Shown here piece by piece: positions 11,050-21,726 of a DNA stretch of 64,000 bases. Location: the NCBI GenBank assembly GCA_026075535.2, contig AP026548.1, positions 4,402,001 through 4,466,000 on the forward strand, given 5' to 3'. The number at the start of each line of letters is the position of its first letter. Within the stretch, counting starts at the first letter, position 1. Under the pieces are notes generated by a model. That model did not search any database, was not told the DNA's origin, and saw only the letters and a list, made by a program, of their open reading frames with translations. Made by a program: the position numbers and the translations under genes. The stretch comes from Tricholoma matsutake (lineage: Eukaryota > Basidiomycota > Agaricomycetes > Agaricales > Tricholomataceae).

Positions 11050-12298
11050 TGTTAAGAACTGATCCTAGAAGGTACATCAGAATCCGATTGGACCCTGCAG
11101 GTGTTGATAGCAGAAGGTTGTCAGGTCGTTGTGGATTCTGCAAGACCAGAAATGGAAAGGACTTGGCTTCAGCTTGTAAGAAGCTGTGCCCTTCACCTCG
11201 TCTGGTGTCCTAATTTCAAGATGAAGGTTTGGAGGTAGGAGCAGAGAGGAGTACAGAGGGACTTGGTTTAAGTTCAGATGAGATTAGAACCTCAGAGGAA
11301 GACTGGAGGTCGAGTCGAAGGGAGTTCAGACTCTTAGGGGACTGAGGTAGGAGTAGTGCTTCGAGGTCCAGTCCGGTCCGGTTTTTTTGCCTTTTTTGGG
11401 TGAACCAATAACCGGACTGGTTATCTATAAAAGGAAATGGCCAAATAACCAGACCAGGACCGAAAAAAACTGCAAAAAACTGACCGTAACCAGTCATGAC
11501 TGGTTCATAACTGAACTGCAGTCCACACCAGTAATAACCAGTCATAACCACCTTTTTCACATGTTCCTCTACAGGATGCGAACAAAAGATTCAAAAAGTT
11601 ATGCAAATTGGCCAAGAAACAAGTGAGATATCATTAAAACTGAGTTTGATATCATCAAACTTGCATTCAAAGTCGGTTTTGATGATATCTCACTCAATTC
11701 TTGACCAATTTGCTTAAATTTTTGGTCATTTTGTAGCCCCTGAACGTGGCTATGTATGGACATAGCTGAACTGGTCTAAACCTGTTAAGATCGGTTTATT
11801 TGAACCGGTTTTCTGCAGTTTTTTTGTTTAAATTTAACTAGGACTGTAACCAGCGGTCCTATATAACTGGTTATGGTCCGGTCCAGTTTCCAGTCCTGAG
11901 GACTGGACCTCAAAGCACTAGGTAGGAGTAGAAGGAGATTTAGATTGGCAGGTTTAAAGTTGAGTCTATGTCGATATATGAACTGAGGAATACAAGGCAA
12001 AACTAACTAAGCTTAAATACTGTAGTCTGGAATAAATGTGGAACAGGAATGAAGACTGCGGCAGTGTCTCGACTGTGTAGATAAATTAACTAGCAGGAGC
12101 TGCACAGGAATCCATAGTCGAATTTGCAATAGAGACGGCAGCCATGGGTGCTGTACAAGGCGGCCTGGTGCACAGCAGTGTGGGCAGTGCAAGGCAGCCA
12201 GGAATGAAATCAGGAGGAGTAGACAAATGTTGGGTTCAATGTACAGAAAAGAGTCAGACGGATGTGGGTTCCGATCAGGCAAGGAATGGTTCTTGACA
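11050..12298 (-). repeat. 3' LTR of Gypsy element A (contains a MITE)
   Basis: Minus-oriented LTR with ends TGTCAAGAACC and TTCTTAACA, homologous to 29265-29972 once the MITE at 11354-11920 is removed (about 674 bp left). On the element strand it is preceded by a purine tract (12299-12325), so it is the 3' LTR. In the first 100 bp, nearly all differences from the 29265 copy are CG versus TG or CA. The outer flank is the integrase of element C at codon GAC. Confidence 0.87.
11354..11920. mobile_element. hAT-like MITE in the 3' LTR of element A
   Basis: A 567-bp non-coding element with about 21-bp terminal inverted repeats (TAGTGCTTCGAGGTCCAGTC at the left, one C/T mismatch at the right). It is flanked by a perfect 8-bp target duplication, GGTAGGAG (11346-11353 and 11921-11928). 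The empty site is seen in the sister LTR at about 29650. Many internal AACCAGT/ACTGGTT motifs in both orientations resemble the subterminal repeats of hAT elements. An 8-bp duplication and TAG-starting ends support hAT; no transposase is encoded. Confidence 0.87.
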
Positions 12299-12325
12299 GT
12301 ATTTCCCCCTTATTTCCCCCTTAGT
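12299..12325 (-). other. Polypurine tract of element A
   Basis: On the minus strand, AAGGGGGAAATAAGGGGGAA runs directly into the 3' LTR A start TGTCAAG. It is the expected plus-strand DNA primer of an LTR retrotransposon. In the restored order, the DNA upstream of it is the antisense gene at 12446-14449. Confidence 0.75.
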
Positions 12326-12445
12326 GCTGAGCCTACGAGGCACGTGAGGGTTTGAGTCTGAATGAGGAAGTTTGTTGAATTTCCGAATGTGGCAATTGGT
12401 TGAAAAAATTTTCACGTTGTTTCTTACTCCCATCACCTATCAAAA

Positions 12446-14449
12446 ATGTCCCCCCCAGCAGTCTCCGTGCAGATTAAAATGGCCGCAATAAAGGCCCAAC
12501 ATGAACAGAGGGAGTGGGAGTTGAAAGAGCAGATGGAACAGGAGATGAAGGAGCTGGAGGAAGCGGGAGGAGGAGTGCAGGGTGCAGGAGGCACAAAAGG
12601 TAGTGGAGGAGGCTGCAAAGGCAGAGGAGGTGCACAGGGCAGAGGTGCAGAAGAAGGAGGCATTGGCTGCACAACGAGCAGAAAAGAAGCAGGCGGCTGC
12701 GGCTGCGGGTTTGGAGGATGAGGCTGAGGGGAGCAAGTCCCCAAAGAAAAAGAAAGTCGCCAGGTCGAGGGTGCGAGTGGGGTCAGAGGAGTCGGAGGAC
12801 CCAGTGCAGGTGCAGGTGGCTTTGCCCTGCAAAAGATGCGTCTTTATCTTCCTTTTCCATATCCTTTACTGACAAATGGCCTAGATGCAAGTATCAAAAA
12901 ATTGCTTGCTTCAAGATGGGCATGAAGGGGCACTGATAGGTCCACTATGGCAGCAGAGCTCTGAAATCAAGATATCACACTCGGACACATCCTTCCCAAA
13001 GTCCTACGATTTTGCGAATGCTTATGAATGCCTATGAACGCACAAAACAATGAAACAACACTTCGAAATGTTTTGAAAGACTTCAAACCATTTTGAACGA
13101 CTTTGGCCACCATATTCCTATCATACTGAACCTCGAACACATGCTCCCACCATTACACACACTAACACATTGCGTTCCCGCCACCACAAACATGAAGAAA
13201 CACAAAGGCTAGCAACTTAGCGCGCATCGAGGCACTTTTTGACATATTCATGATTTATTGGAACCACAAGACAAGGAGATTTGATATATCATGTATATGG
13301 CACATTTCTTTCTTATCATTTTCTCATTTACTTCGTGATTTTGACACCTTGTTCACTGCCTCACGTGTACCACATGTTTTGCCTCATGGCCTTTTACCTT
13401 TTTATTACTATCTCTTTAAAACATATATAGTTTGGTGTATTTACTGTCGATAGAGCCAGAAAAAATGTCTTCTCACATCGCCTATCGTCTAACTTAAGGG
13501 TTTAACTCTTGAGCTTTAGCTCAGTCTTCGTCCAAACTCACCCAAAGTATTCTGCGAACTACATTGTTTTGCCACATAGACTCTTGAAACTCTTGTCACA
13601 TTGCCTATCTGTTGTGTCATCATCTCTTACCTTGCTTTCAACTGTTGTCACCATCTCCCAAACTCGTGAAACCATTTCGGAGATTCTCAAACTTCTCCAC
13701 ACCACTGCTAAACTCTCTCATATTGTTTTGGAACGCTTCGTAGTGTTTCGTGTTACTTCGGATGGCTTTGCAGAACTTCGCACAGCCTAATATGGCTTCA
13801 CAACATCATACAGTACATTTACCGGCCTTTGGATAACACGGTGATATTCAGTACCACCTCGCAACCTTTCTCTGACTCGTGTTATATCTCCTAAGACCTG
13901 TTTAGTTGGTTTTGGTTGAGTTTCCAGGTTGAGCATCATCAGCACGTGTGCGATAACTGCATGCACATCAAACACAAGTGCGAAGAAGTAGTGTGGGAGG
14001 GGCAGGAGGCCCCTGCAGCAAAAATGGCGGGAATGACGGGGTCGATGGGGATTAGCAGGGAGAATGCGGAGATGATGCAGCAGCTGATGAAGTTGATGAG
14101 GAAGGGGTTTGCTGAGGTGGCAACTGCGGTGCGGGAGTTGTTAGGGGATATCCGGGATGCTTTGGACCCAGAGTGGGTGGAGGATGAAAGCACCAGGGAG
14201 GAGAGCGATGAGGGTGATGAAGAAGTGGAGCGGGTGGTGCGAGAGTCCTGGTGGGAAAGACGCAGGATCTGCAAGTCTGGAGATGACTGGGTGGCCTTCC
14301 AGAGATATCTGGAGGAAAGGCGGGCAGATGATGAGGAGGAGAGCGAGAGTGGAGATGAGGAGGGTGGAGAGAAGGACAAGGGTGGAGAAGAGGGCGAAGT
14401 TGGGGGAGAGGGTGACAAAGACAGAGAGGGAGAAGTGGAGGTAGTGTAG
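12446..14449 (+). pseudogene. Coiled-coil protein with a Zn2Cys6-like cysteine cluster, antisense passenger of retrotransposon A
   Basis: Broken gene. From ATG 12446 it encodes a Glu/Lys/Ala-rich predicted coiled coil, with a one-base shift near 12560. A basic patch SPKKKKVARSRVRV follows (about 12735-12775), then CKRC at about 12828. An apparent intron follows, then KYQKIACFKMGMKGH up to 12933. Solo LTR E1 interrupts here. Collapsing its GCAC duplication continues the frame as VCDNCMHIKHKCEE. If the intron is removed between CKRC and KYQ, the spacing is CX2CX6CX9CX2CX6C, which is the fungal Zn(II)2Cys6 pattern. The C-terminal part (13950-14446) is strongly acidic. The stop is at 14447-14449, with AATAAA-like caataaag at about 14481. 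Function unknown; DNA binding is an inference from spacing. After undoing the inversion, it lies convergent to A pol and upstream of A's polypurine tract. Confidence 0.7.
12934..13941 (+). repeat. Solo LTR E1
   Basis: A 1008-bp block bounded by TGATAGG and CATCATCA, flanked by a 4-bp duplication GCAC (12930-12933, 13942-13945). Removing it plus one GCAC restores an open frame across the Zn2Cys6-like gene. It contains a TATA-like tract (aaaacatatatag, about 13418). It is homologous to E2 (32501-36319) and E3. No internal coding region, so a solo LTR or LTR-like element. Confidence 0.78.
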
Positions 14450-14535
14450 GGATCTGGTTGGGTCCAAAGAAAAATTCTTTTTTCAATAAAGTTTGTTTCT
14501 GAGTTCTGACTGAGTGATTAAGTAACATGAATAGT

Positions 14536-14968
14536 ATAAGGGCAACCTCAGCCTCTAGCAAAGGGAAATCCGAAGTTAAAATTATACTACATGTTACAGG
14601 GATTGGGGATGCACCTAGCAAAGGGAAATCCAAAGAGAAAACTCTAAGGATCCCTTTGCTGATGCCCAGTATATGTGAAGATGACAAAAATCAAATAATA
14701 ACCTAAAAATAGAAAAGGCGGAGATAGGCAGATCAAGGCCACCGAATGACATCATACCAAGGGGTAGATGTCGGAAGGGGTACTCTGCCTCTAAATATAA
14801 AACTGTCAACATGCACAAACATGATAGAAAGGGAAATTAGTAATAAAATCCGGAAAAATCATAGAAAATGAAGAATAGAAGGAAATGAAGTGAGGAAAAA
14901 TATAGAACAAATGTAAAAAATAGGAGAAACACACAGGACACCCCCCTAGTCCCCCTAGTCCCCTTACA
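14536..14968 (-). repeat. LTR B at left end of the inversion (hybrid junction)
   Basis: A 433-bp minus-oriented LTR B, TATAAGGG...CCTTACA on the plus strand. Its two flanks (aatag on the left, ctacc on the right) do not match. Read in LTR orientation, the right flank is GGTAG, identical to the 3' flank of element B1 at 44441-44445. The left flank is CTATT, near-identical to CTAAT before the B1 5' LTR at 38877-38881. This is the signature of reciprocal exchange between two inverted LTRs. Confidence 0.85.
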
Positions 14969-15774
14969 CTACCTTGGATATCATTAATAGTGGCACCAAA
15001 GACAGCTGGAGGATGATTTATATGGTCATGATAAGTCTTGTGAAGAGTCTTCTATGATCTGGCAAGACAAAAAAAATTGAAGCCAAGAGTCAAATGACTG
15101 TGTAATGTACAGCTGGCATGGAACCCATTTGAGGCCATTCTGGGCATTCTGAATTTTCCAGAGATTTGTATTGCATGCACGTGATCTTGGAGACTCCTTC
15201 CACTGACATTTCCAAGGAATTGGATAAGGGAAGAGGGAAAGGCACTGGGGACAGCATGCTGTCTTGATGATATCTGGTTCAGGGCAGTGAAGCTGCTAGG
15301 CTGTATGAACATCATGAGGAAGTTTGACATTAGAAAGTTTGATAGCAAATCCTGATGACATCAAAGCAATGCCAACAAGATAAAGAGTTGCAGAGATGAT
15401 AACCTGAATTGCTCATAGAACTTTGTTGGTGATAGCACGACTTACACCAGCTCTGGTGTGGAGCCAGATGACAAGAAGGCAGACCATCTTTATAATAAGT
15501 GTAGTGGAAAAGTTGATATCTGTACTATACTTTTCAACTATATTCTTATGGAAACAGTTTAGCACTTACCTGTTGGAGAATTGGAAGCTGTAGATTTTTT
15601 TGATGATGAACTTGGGGATGATTGTGGCTTCCATCTTGCCAAGGCAGGGTTTTTATTCTGTTTCTCATGCATCAAATGAGTTGGACCACTGACAGACTGG
15701 CCTGGTTGTTCAACACCATGAATGCAGACAGTTTTCATGCTGCAAACTGTGCATGTACATATAACTGAAGGCAT
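14969..15774 (-). pseudogene. Transposase-like gene, N-terminal part (continues at 44441)
   Basis: On the minus strand the first exon starts MPSVICTCTVCSMKTVC with a cysteine motif and GVEQPGQSVSGPTH. Further down are SGRSLQDHVHAIQ and, after a putative intron ending near 15050, KTLHKTYHDHINHPPAVFGA and TINDIQ. It stops at LTR B (14968). Joining this end to 44441 with one copy of GGTAG gives DIQGSPAWNDILG in frame. I therefore treat 14969-15774, 44441-44993, 53243-54901 and 60767-60818 as one gene. Splicing in the 15350-15560 stretch is unresolved. Family: agaricomycete transposase-like proteins with a later DPVKHVVLGFMHNWLEG motif; the exact DNA-transposon superfamily is unsure. Confidence 0.65.
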
Positions 15775-16479
15775 TGTTGAGTGAAAGAGGAAGGAAATGG
15801 AAGAAAGGAGTATTCATGGTGCTAACTGCTACTCCATATTTAATTAAAGTATGTAACCTGGTAACAAGAATAATACAACAAAAGTTGTTGCACCACATGA
15901 TGATCAATGATCAATGATTAATGATTAACCAATTTAATGATTATTGATATATATATTGATAACTTTGTTACAATCACAAGGGCAATATTACATAATTACT
16001 CTGTCAACTGCCATACCAGCAAGCAGAGGTTGTATCATGAAGGATAGATAGGCGCACCCCATGGCAATTATAATTTCTGCGTGCGCACAGTCAAGCTGTA
16101 TTTAACATGTGAAAAGTGGAATAAACACCCATTCTAGGTCACAACAACATATAACCCACAGAGCGATGTTGACACTTGTGTGGGAAAACAAAAAGAGGGC
16201 ATTGTCAAGGCGCAGATAACTGGATGTTAGATGTAAATGGAATACTATCAGATCTTTGATACTCAAAAGTGCATTGTGAGACTCAGATGAGCATTCTTGG
16301 TGTGTCAGATAGCCAAGTTGCCTCCAGTAAGAGGATACCCATTCAAGACTAGTGATGTGTCCATATGTAAGTTGTGATGAATCCAATGCACCCAACAAAT
16401 AGCCAAAGACACAGAAGTTTCACAAACTAAATCAATGAAACATGTCAATAACCAATTTATGAGCATAGAGGAAACATAC
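15775..16479. other. AT-rich spacer between transposase N-terminus and OCD remnant
   Basis: Upstream flank of the transposase-like gene, very AT-rich at 15890-15960. It would contain the promoter and outer end of that transposon, but I could not identify a terminal inverted repeat. Reading frames here show no domain. Confidence 0.4.
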
Positions 16480-17200
16480 CAGTCATAGCTGTCTACGCAC
16501 ATCCCAATGACCATGTGCTCAGCCTTGTCAACAACTGCACATGCAATGGCCACATCCTGCAAACCCACACCCACAGACTTGAACATTGTAATCAGGCCCA
16601 CACCCCTCTGTCCTTCCCCCTTCGCCTCCCAATCCAGCAGACTCAATTCTCTTTGCTCAGAAACCTTCACCAACTCCCCAATCTCTGCCACCTGCGACCC
16701 ATCCACACCAGCCTCAATCAACTCCCCTGCCTCAGCTGCACACCATCCAGGAATCGACTAACAAAAACCTATCTCTCATTGCTCGATGTACAAGCTCACT
16801 ATTGACCTCGCACATGGCAGGGGTGTAGCTCCCTTTGAGAATGACGTGAGTCCAGGATTTGACCCACAAAGAGGGGAAGAGTGGGGAAGTGGAGGAGGTG
16901 GCACATATGATGAGGGAGGCATTGGATATGGCTTTTTTAATTTTGTTTGATTCGGCTGGGATGTTGGTGATGTATTGGAAGGATATGGTAGGGAAGAGGG
17001 GTTTGATGTGGTGCTGGAGTGCATAGAGATGTGAATTGAGAGTACAATTGATGATGGTGCAGGAGGTGAGAAGGTTGTGAGGTGGAGATGGAGGTGAGCT
17101 TGGATTTGTTTTCCAGCTCCAAAAGTGACGAGGGAAGTTGGTCTGAGTCATATGATGTTGGTTGAAAGTAAGGAAGCTGTTATGATGTCACACCAGGGGC
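16480..17200 (-). pseudogene. Ornithine cyclodeaminase / mu-crystallin family remnant
   Basis: On the minus strand, LVTFGAGKQIQAHLHLHL (about 17070-17130) carries the Rossmann GAGKQ motif. After a frameshift near 17060, CTIINCTLNSHLYALQ, ICATSSTSPLFPS, ILKGSYTPAMCEVN and LLVDSW follow. A further break leads to AGELIEAGVDG, VAEIGEL, FKSVGVGLQDVAIA and VDSYD. The order and spacing match NAD(P)-dependent ornithine cyclodeaminase/mu-crystallin enzymes. The N-terminal third is not found, and at least two frame disruptions are present. The canonical VDS(R/K) segment reads VDSW. A dead gene or gene fragment, possibly captured next to transposons. Confidence 0.78.
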
Positions 17201-18299
17201 AAAAGCTAGGGAAGTTGAGTTTCAACTGCCTTCAAGGCAGTGGGCATCGCTCCTCCACACACATTCCAGAACAGCTGAATTTCAAAGAGTCAATCACCTC
17301 AGGCTTTCTATTCCTATATAAAATGAGAATACAGGCTGTGACGTCCACCATACAGTGCTGCCTCAAGTTTTGAAGGTTGGACAGGAAATGCATATTCACA
17401 ATGAAGAGAGCATGTGGTTAGCGGTGGATGGTGGGAGTTGTTAATCTGCACAGCCATCTATGTACTCACACTTTGCAAACTTCAGATCAAGATGCCATCC
17501 GTGTAATTCTGGCCACCCTTGGGGATGCTCAAGATACCATGACTTCACGCTATATGCGCTGGGCAGTCTGAAATCTCATGCAATGTTGAACTGTACAGAT
17601 TTTCAGATGATCCAAGATGTTTGTGGCACGACATGGCATTTATGTCATTCTGGCTCTAGCGGCAGGAGACATACTGCCCAGGTATTAAGCAGTGGAATGG
17701 TCTTCAGCAACTACTTAACCTTGAGCTAGAGTAGAGTTCCAGATTATGATATCTCAATCTCATGAAGGCTATACAGCAAGCTGAGTCTTCTGTCATTAAA
17801 GGTGCTGGCACCTATCATAGAGAACTTCCAAAGACAGAAACCAACAATTGGCTTTCCCACATTCAGAATATCCGACCAACTTTTATTCAAAGTATACAGC
17901 ACCTGCATTCACCCAAGTCACATTTAACTCATATTACCTATTACTGAGTATGCACTAGACCCAGGCATAGTTCAAGAACTCTGGTCTCCTTCTCACTACC
18001 AGATTCTGTTTACTCCTCAGGAACTGATTATTATCATCTCAGGGTTCATCTCATACTCAGAGATATTGTTTACTCAACACTCTGACCCCACCTGATCACC
18101 CTCCATATTTTTGTCTGCAGCATGGTGCATGCAGAATTCATGTGGGACCTTGCCAATGAATTCAGAGCATGGTCATCACTGCCTATCTAAGGTTGGATTT
18201 TACCCAAGCACAGCAAGTGATTAGATTTGCATATGCTAGTGCTTATAGTAGTATAACACTCTAAGGTTGTCAGATCCAATCAGCAACTGGGGAGTTGAA
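17201..18299. other. Non-coding DNA, nothing recognised
   Basis: Short frames only. No LTR end, inverted repeat or conserved protein motif was found. It may be degraded transposon or intergenic sequence. Confidence 0.4.
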
Positions 18300-18487
18300 T
18301 GATAATTATGATGAGAGGACATGACCTCACCATGGTTCGAGGCTTTGAGCCATAATCACCATTTATAGCATACAACCTGTCAATAGTTCTCCATGTAGGA
18401 ATGCAGAAAAGATGACCAGACTGGGGATTGAACCCAGGCCCTCCTGGACATATACCAGATTCTCTGACCAACTGAGCTATCACACCT
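18300..18487 (-). repeat. tRNA-derived SINE-like element or tRNA pseudogene
   Basis: On the minus strand the block begins GGTGTGATAGCTCAGTTGG (A-box TAGCTCAGTTGG) and has GGGTTCAATCC as B-box about 45 nt later. A T-stem CTGGG/CCCAG closes a seven-base TTCAATC loop. An anticodon-like stem TCTGG/CCAGG closes TATATGT, but position 33 is A rather than U. The 3' sequence after the T-arm cannot pair with the 5' acceptor half. About 110 bp of unrelated body follow, ending in an ATCATAATTATCATT tail. This is the layout of a tRNA-derived SINE. No clear target duplication, and no second copy seen here. Confidence 0.55.
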
Positions 18488-21257
18488 AGTCAAAATTGGG
18501 TTGGAGCTGAGCGAGAGAAATCAAGAAGGGGTGATGATGGGGATTTTCATCAAGTGTGATCGAGTAATTTTGTAGAATCCAACTTGTTTCTCTCCCACAC
18601 AAGTTCACACATCAGTTTGAAAATTTGAACAATTGTTGTGACAACTTCCCTCTCTTCTTCCCACTTACATATGCACATTCATTCAAAATCAGATCAGAAT
18701 TTTTAAGTTCCCACTTTGTCTCCTGCCATGTCATCTCTCTTTTGCTACATTGACTTTGTCTTCTTCCAACTTCCCTGGCTACAACCTGCTCTGCTACTAG
18801 TGCTCTGGCATATAAGTACCCTTCTTAGCTATTGTAAGTCTAATTAGAACTTGTACTGCTTAGATGCACTAACACAGGTTTTTACAGTATCCTCCACCAT
18901 GACATGACATGTGCATCCCATTGGTTTTGCCTCACTCACATCATTACATCACCAGCAATGGGCCAGCCTTGCCTATTGCATTTGGTAATGCCTGGCCCAT
19001 CGCCTCTTCCAGCTGAAGCTGTCCAATATCACTCAAGTCAAAAAACCTGTAAACAATTAGCAAAGGGGTCTCAAGAGGTTTTGTAGGGCTAGCAAGCTAA
19101 GTTGACTTTTTCTTCATGTTCTCACCCCACTGACTGAGTTGTATGGTAGCAACTTTTCTTGAGAGGTTACTAGCATAGTTTGAAGCAGGGATGGGGAGCT
19201 GTTAGGATTACTGGGAACTAGATATATGGCTAGTAGTAGCAGTATCCTTGTATAATAGTTTCACACAATACAACATTTCTACTAAATTCTAGTAATGGTA
19301 AATTTGTATGGTATAAGGATTCTTCCATTGGGAACAAATTGGGAACCCCCAAGAAAAGTTTACCCAGTAATATTCACCTGATCTTGTTGTGCTCTGATGA
19401 TGGTGTGATGGGCTCATTAAATGATTGAGGTAATGTGTCAAGTTTCTTGTCGCATCTAAACTAGTCAATATCAGCTAACAACATCGGTCCATCTTGATTT
19501 CCCTTGCTCAGCTCTGAGCCGATTTTGACTGGGTATCACATCTTATAGGGTTCAACAGAACAAGGATACCATATAACCAGACATGGATTGCTACAACTAT
19601 CACATCACTTGTGTGTGTATGCAAAATATGGTCTGTTAAGCACTGATTAAGCAGTGGCAGATTATATAATCCAACACTCTGCTGTACAAATGGCCAAACC
19701 CAAGATGAAATGTGGCAACCTGAAGAGTGATTTCTTCTGACTTGACTTGATGAGGAGTGGGACACCATGAAAGCACAAGTCATGGTGAGGATTGACTCTA
19801 TACTCAAAGCTTAGAGCTTACTGTGAACCCTATTCAACTATGTGCATCACATGATTTTTGGAAAACACTGGTATGGGCATGTTAACAGCAATCCCAGTGA
19901 AAACTGGACCTGGGCTGAGGGAGATAAATCAAGTGAAATCATGATGGCAATTTTTTTTGATTGTCATCTGTATAACTAAGAATTTGACCCACTTTCTTGA
20001 TTTTTTACTGAGGTTTACCAATATCTATCAGTGTCTATCAAGTGAGACTGTAAACAAACTATATCTTCCTCAATTTCTCTCAATCTGATGGAATTCAGTC
20101 ACACCTAGGCAGATCGAGACAAAACATTATTGGGTTTAAAGAATGTTTACACAAGTCCAATGGAAAGGTCAAGCCACAACAACTAGTCACATGGATACTA
20201 TGACCCTCACCGCATGCGGCCTTCCAGGCATCTTAATCTTTGCATGTCTTGCATTATGACACAGCCACAGCACTGCATGCAATCCTCATCTTTGCATGCA
20301 TTGCATTGGGGTCAGGGAACACTCACTGAATTTAAACTCCAATACTCACAGTGAAGAAGGGTAGTCATCTTTATCTCTATCCACAGTAGGATTCATGTAT
20401 TGTTTGTATGAGAAAAAATGCTTGAGAATGTGTTCTTAGAAAAGTCTCCAGAGTAGATTTTTTTTAAACAGCTTAGTTCATCCAGAGGGCCCTTCAGAAC
20501 ACAGAGATCTCAACATTGAGGATCCTTCCAAAAAATCTGTTCTGGAGAAATTATTAATCAGAAATATTCAAAATGGTGCATTCAAATTTTATTTCAGGAA
20601 AAATGGTAGTGCGGAAGCCTGAAAATGTTCATGCAAACTTGACCACATTCTGTTATCCCAGAAAGGCAATTCCAATTACCAGCAACATGGAATTGACACA
20701 TCAGAGGGGTATTCAGAGGATCAGATACAAAGAGGGCCAGTAGGATCTCTCATAGTTATAATCTGCATGCTTTCTCCAGCAAAAACTATTGTGTGGAGGT
20801 AGAACAAAAACCTAAGTATCTTCATGTCCCAAAAAGGAAGTCATGGCTGGCAGACACGATGGCAAAGATGGCGCTGGCAAACATGTAGTACTCCTGGTCA
20901 TTGACAGTGCCCTATATGTACCATGAATGCAAAGTAATCAAATGAATTTGCTCAGAAGAAGAACATAGCCTCCTTCACAGGAAATTGTGCTGCAGAGATT
21001 TCACAGCTAGTTCAAACTTCAGGTTGACTGCTAGTATTACCTTGGTATTACCTCAGGCTAGTGACTAGCTGAAAGACAACAAGAGAACTCTTTGCATACA
21101 GGAAGCTGGGTGACTAATTCATTGATTTATGCAAGATCAGGGCAACAACAACAAGATCCACCTTGTAGAGTCATAGATATAAATCAGAAACAGTGCCAAC
21201 ACAACTTATTCTAGTCAAATGAGCAATGTAGAAGGTGAAAACAATGTTGGCCAATAC
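18488..21257. other. Non-coding DNA with one dispersed similarity
   Basis: No gene recognised. About 40 bp near 18507-18550 and 19912-19955 share gagataaatcaagtgaaatcatgatgg-like sequence, interrupted by differences. This suggests two copies of a small unknown repeat. The rest has only short frames. Confidence 0.4.
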
Positions 21258-21714
21258 TATAAGGGCAACCTTAGAGGCCACTTAATTAATTAATGGACTA
21301 GCAAAGGGAAATCCAAAGGTAAAATTATAGTACATATTACAAGGATTGGAGATGCACCTAGCAAAGGGAAATCGAAAGAGAAAACTCTAAGGACCCCTTT
21401 GCCAATGCCCAGTATATGTGAAAATTGCAAAAATCAAATAATAGTCTAAAAATAGAAAAAGGTGGAAATAGGCAGATCAAGGCCACCAAATGACATCATA
21501 CCAAGGGGTAGATGTTGGAAGGGGTACTCCGCCCCTAAATATAAAACTGTCAACATGCACAAATGTGATAGAAAGGGAAATTAGTAATACAATAAGGGAA
21601 AATCATAGAAAATGAAGAATAGAAGGAAATGAAATGAGGAAAAATATAGGATGAACATAAAAAATAGGAGAAACACACAGGGCATCCCCCCGAGTCCTCC
21701 CTAGTCCCCTTACA
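21258..21714 (-). repeat. 3' LTR of Gypsy element B3
   Basis: A 457-bp minus-oriented LTR B (TATAAGGG...CCTTACA on the plus strand). It is longer than other copies because of about 20 extra AT-rich bases near 21275-21300. The adjoining polypurine tract (minus AGAGAGGGTTGA, 21715-21726) marks it as a 3' LTR. Outer flank AATAC; the partner flank is lost. Confidence 0.85.
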
Positions 21715-21726
21715 TCAACCCTCTCT

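Noticed and set aside
13939..14687. Long minus-strand Ser/Pro-rich reading frames
   Set aside because: They mirror the acidic Glu/Asp-rich C-terminus of the plus-strand gene; low-complexity antisense with no domain.
18280..18483. Protein frame beginning MIAQLVRESG on minus
   Set aside because: It is the translation of a tRNA-like promoter region, a known false protein pattern, so I call it a SINE or tRNA remnant instead.
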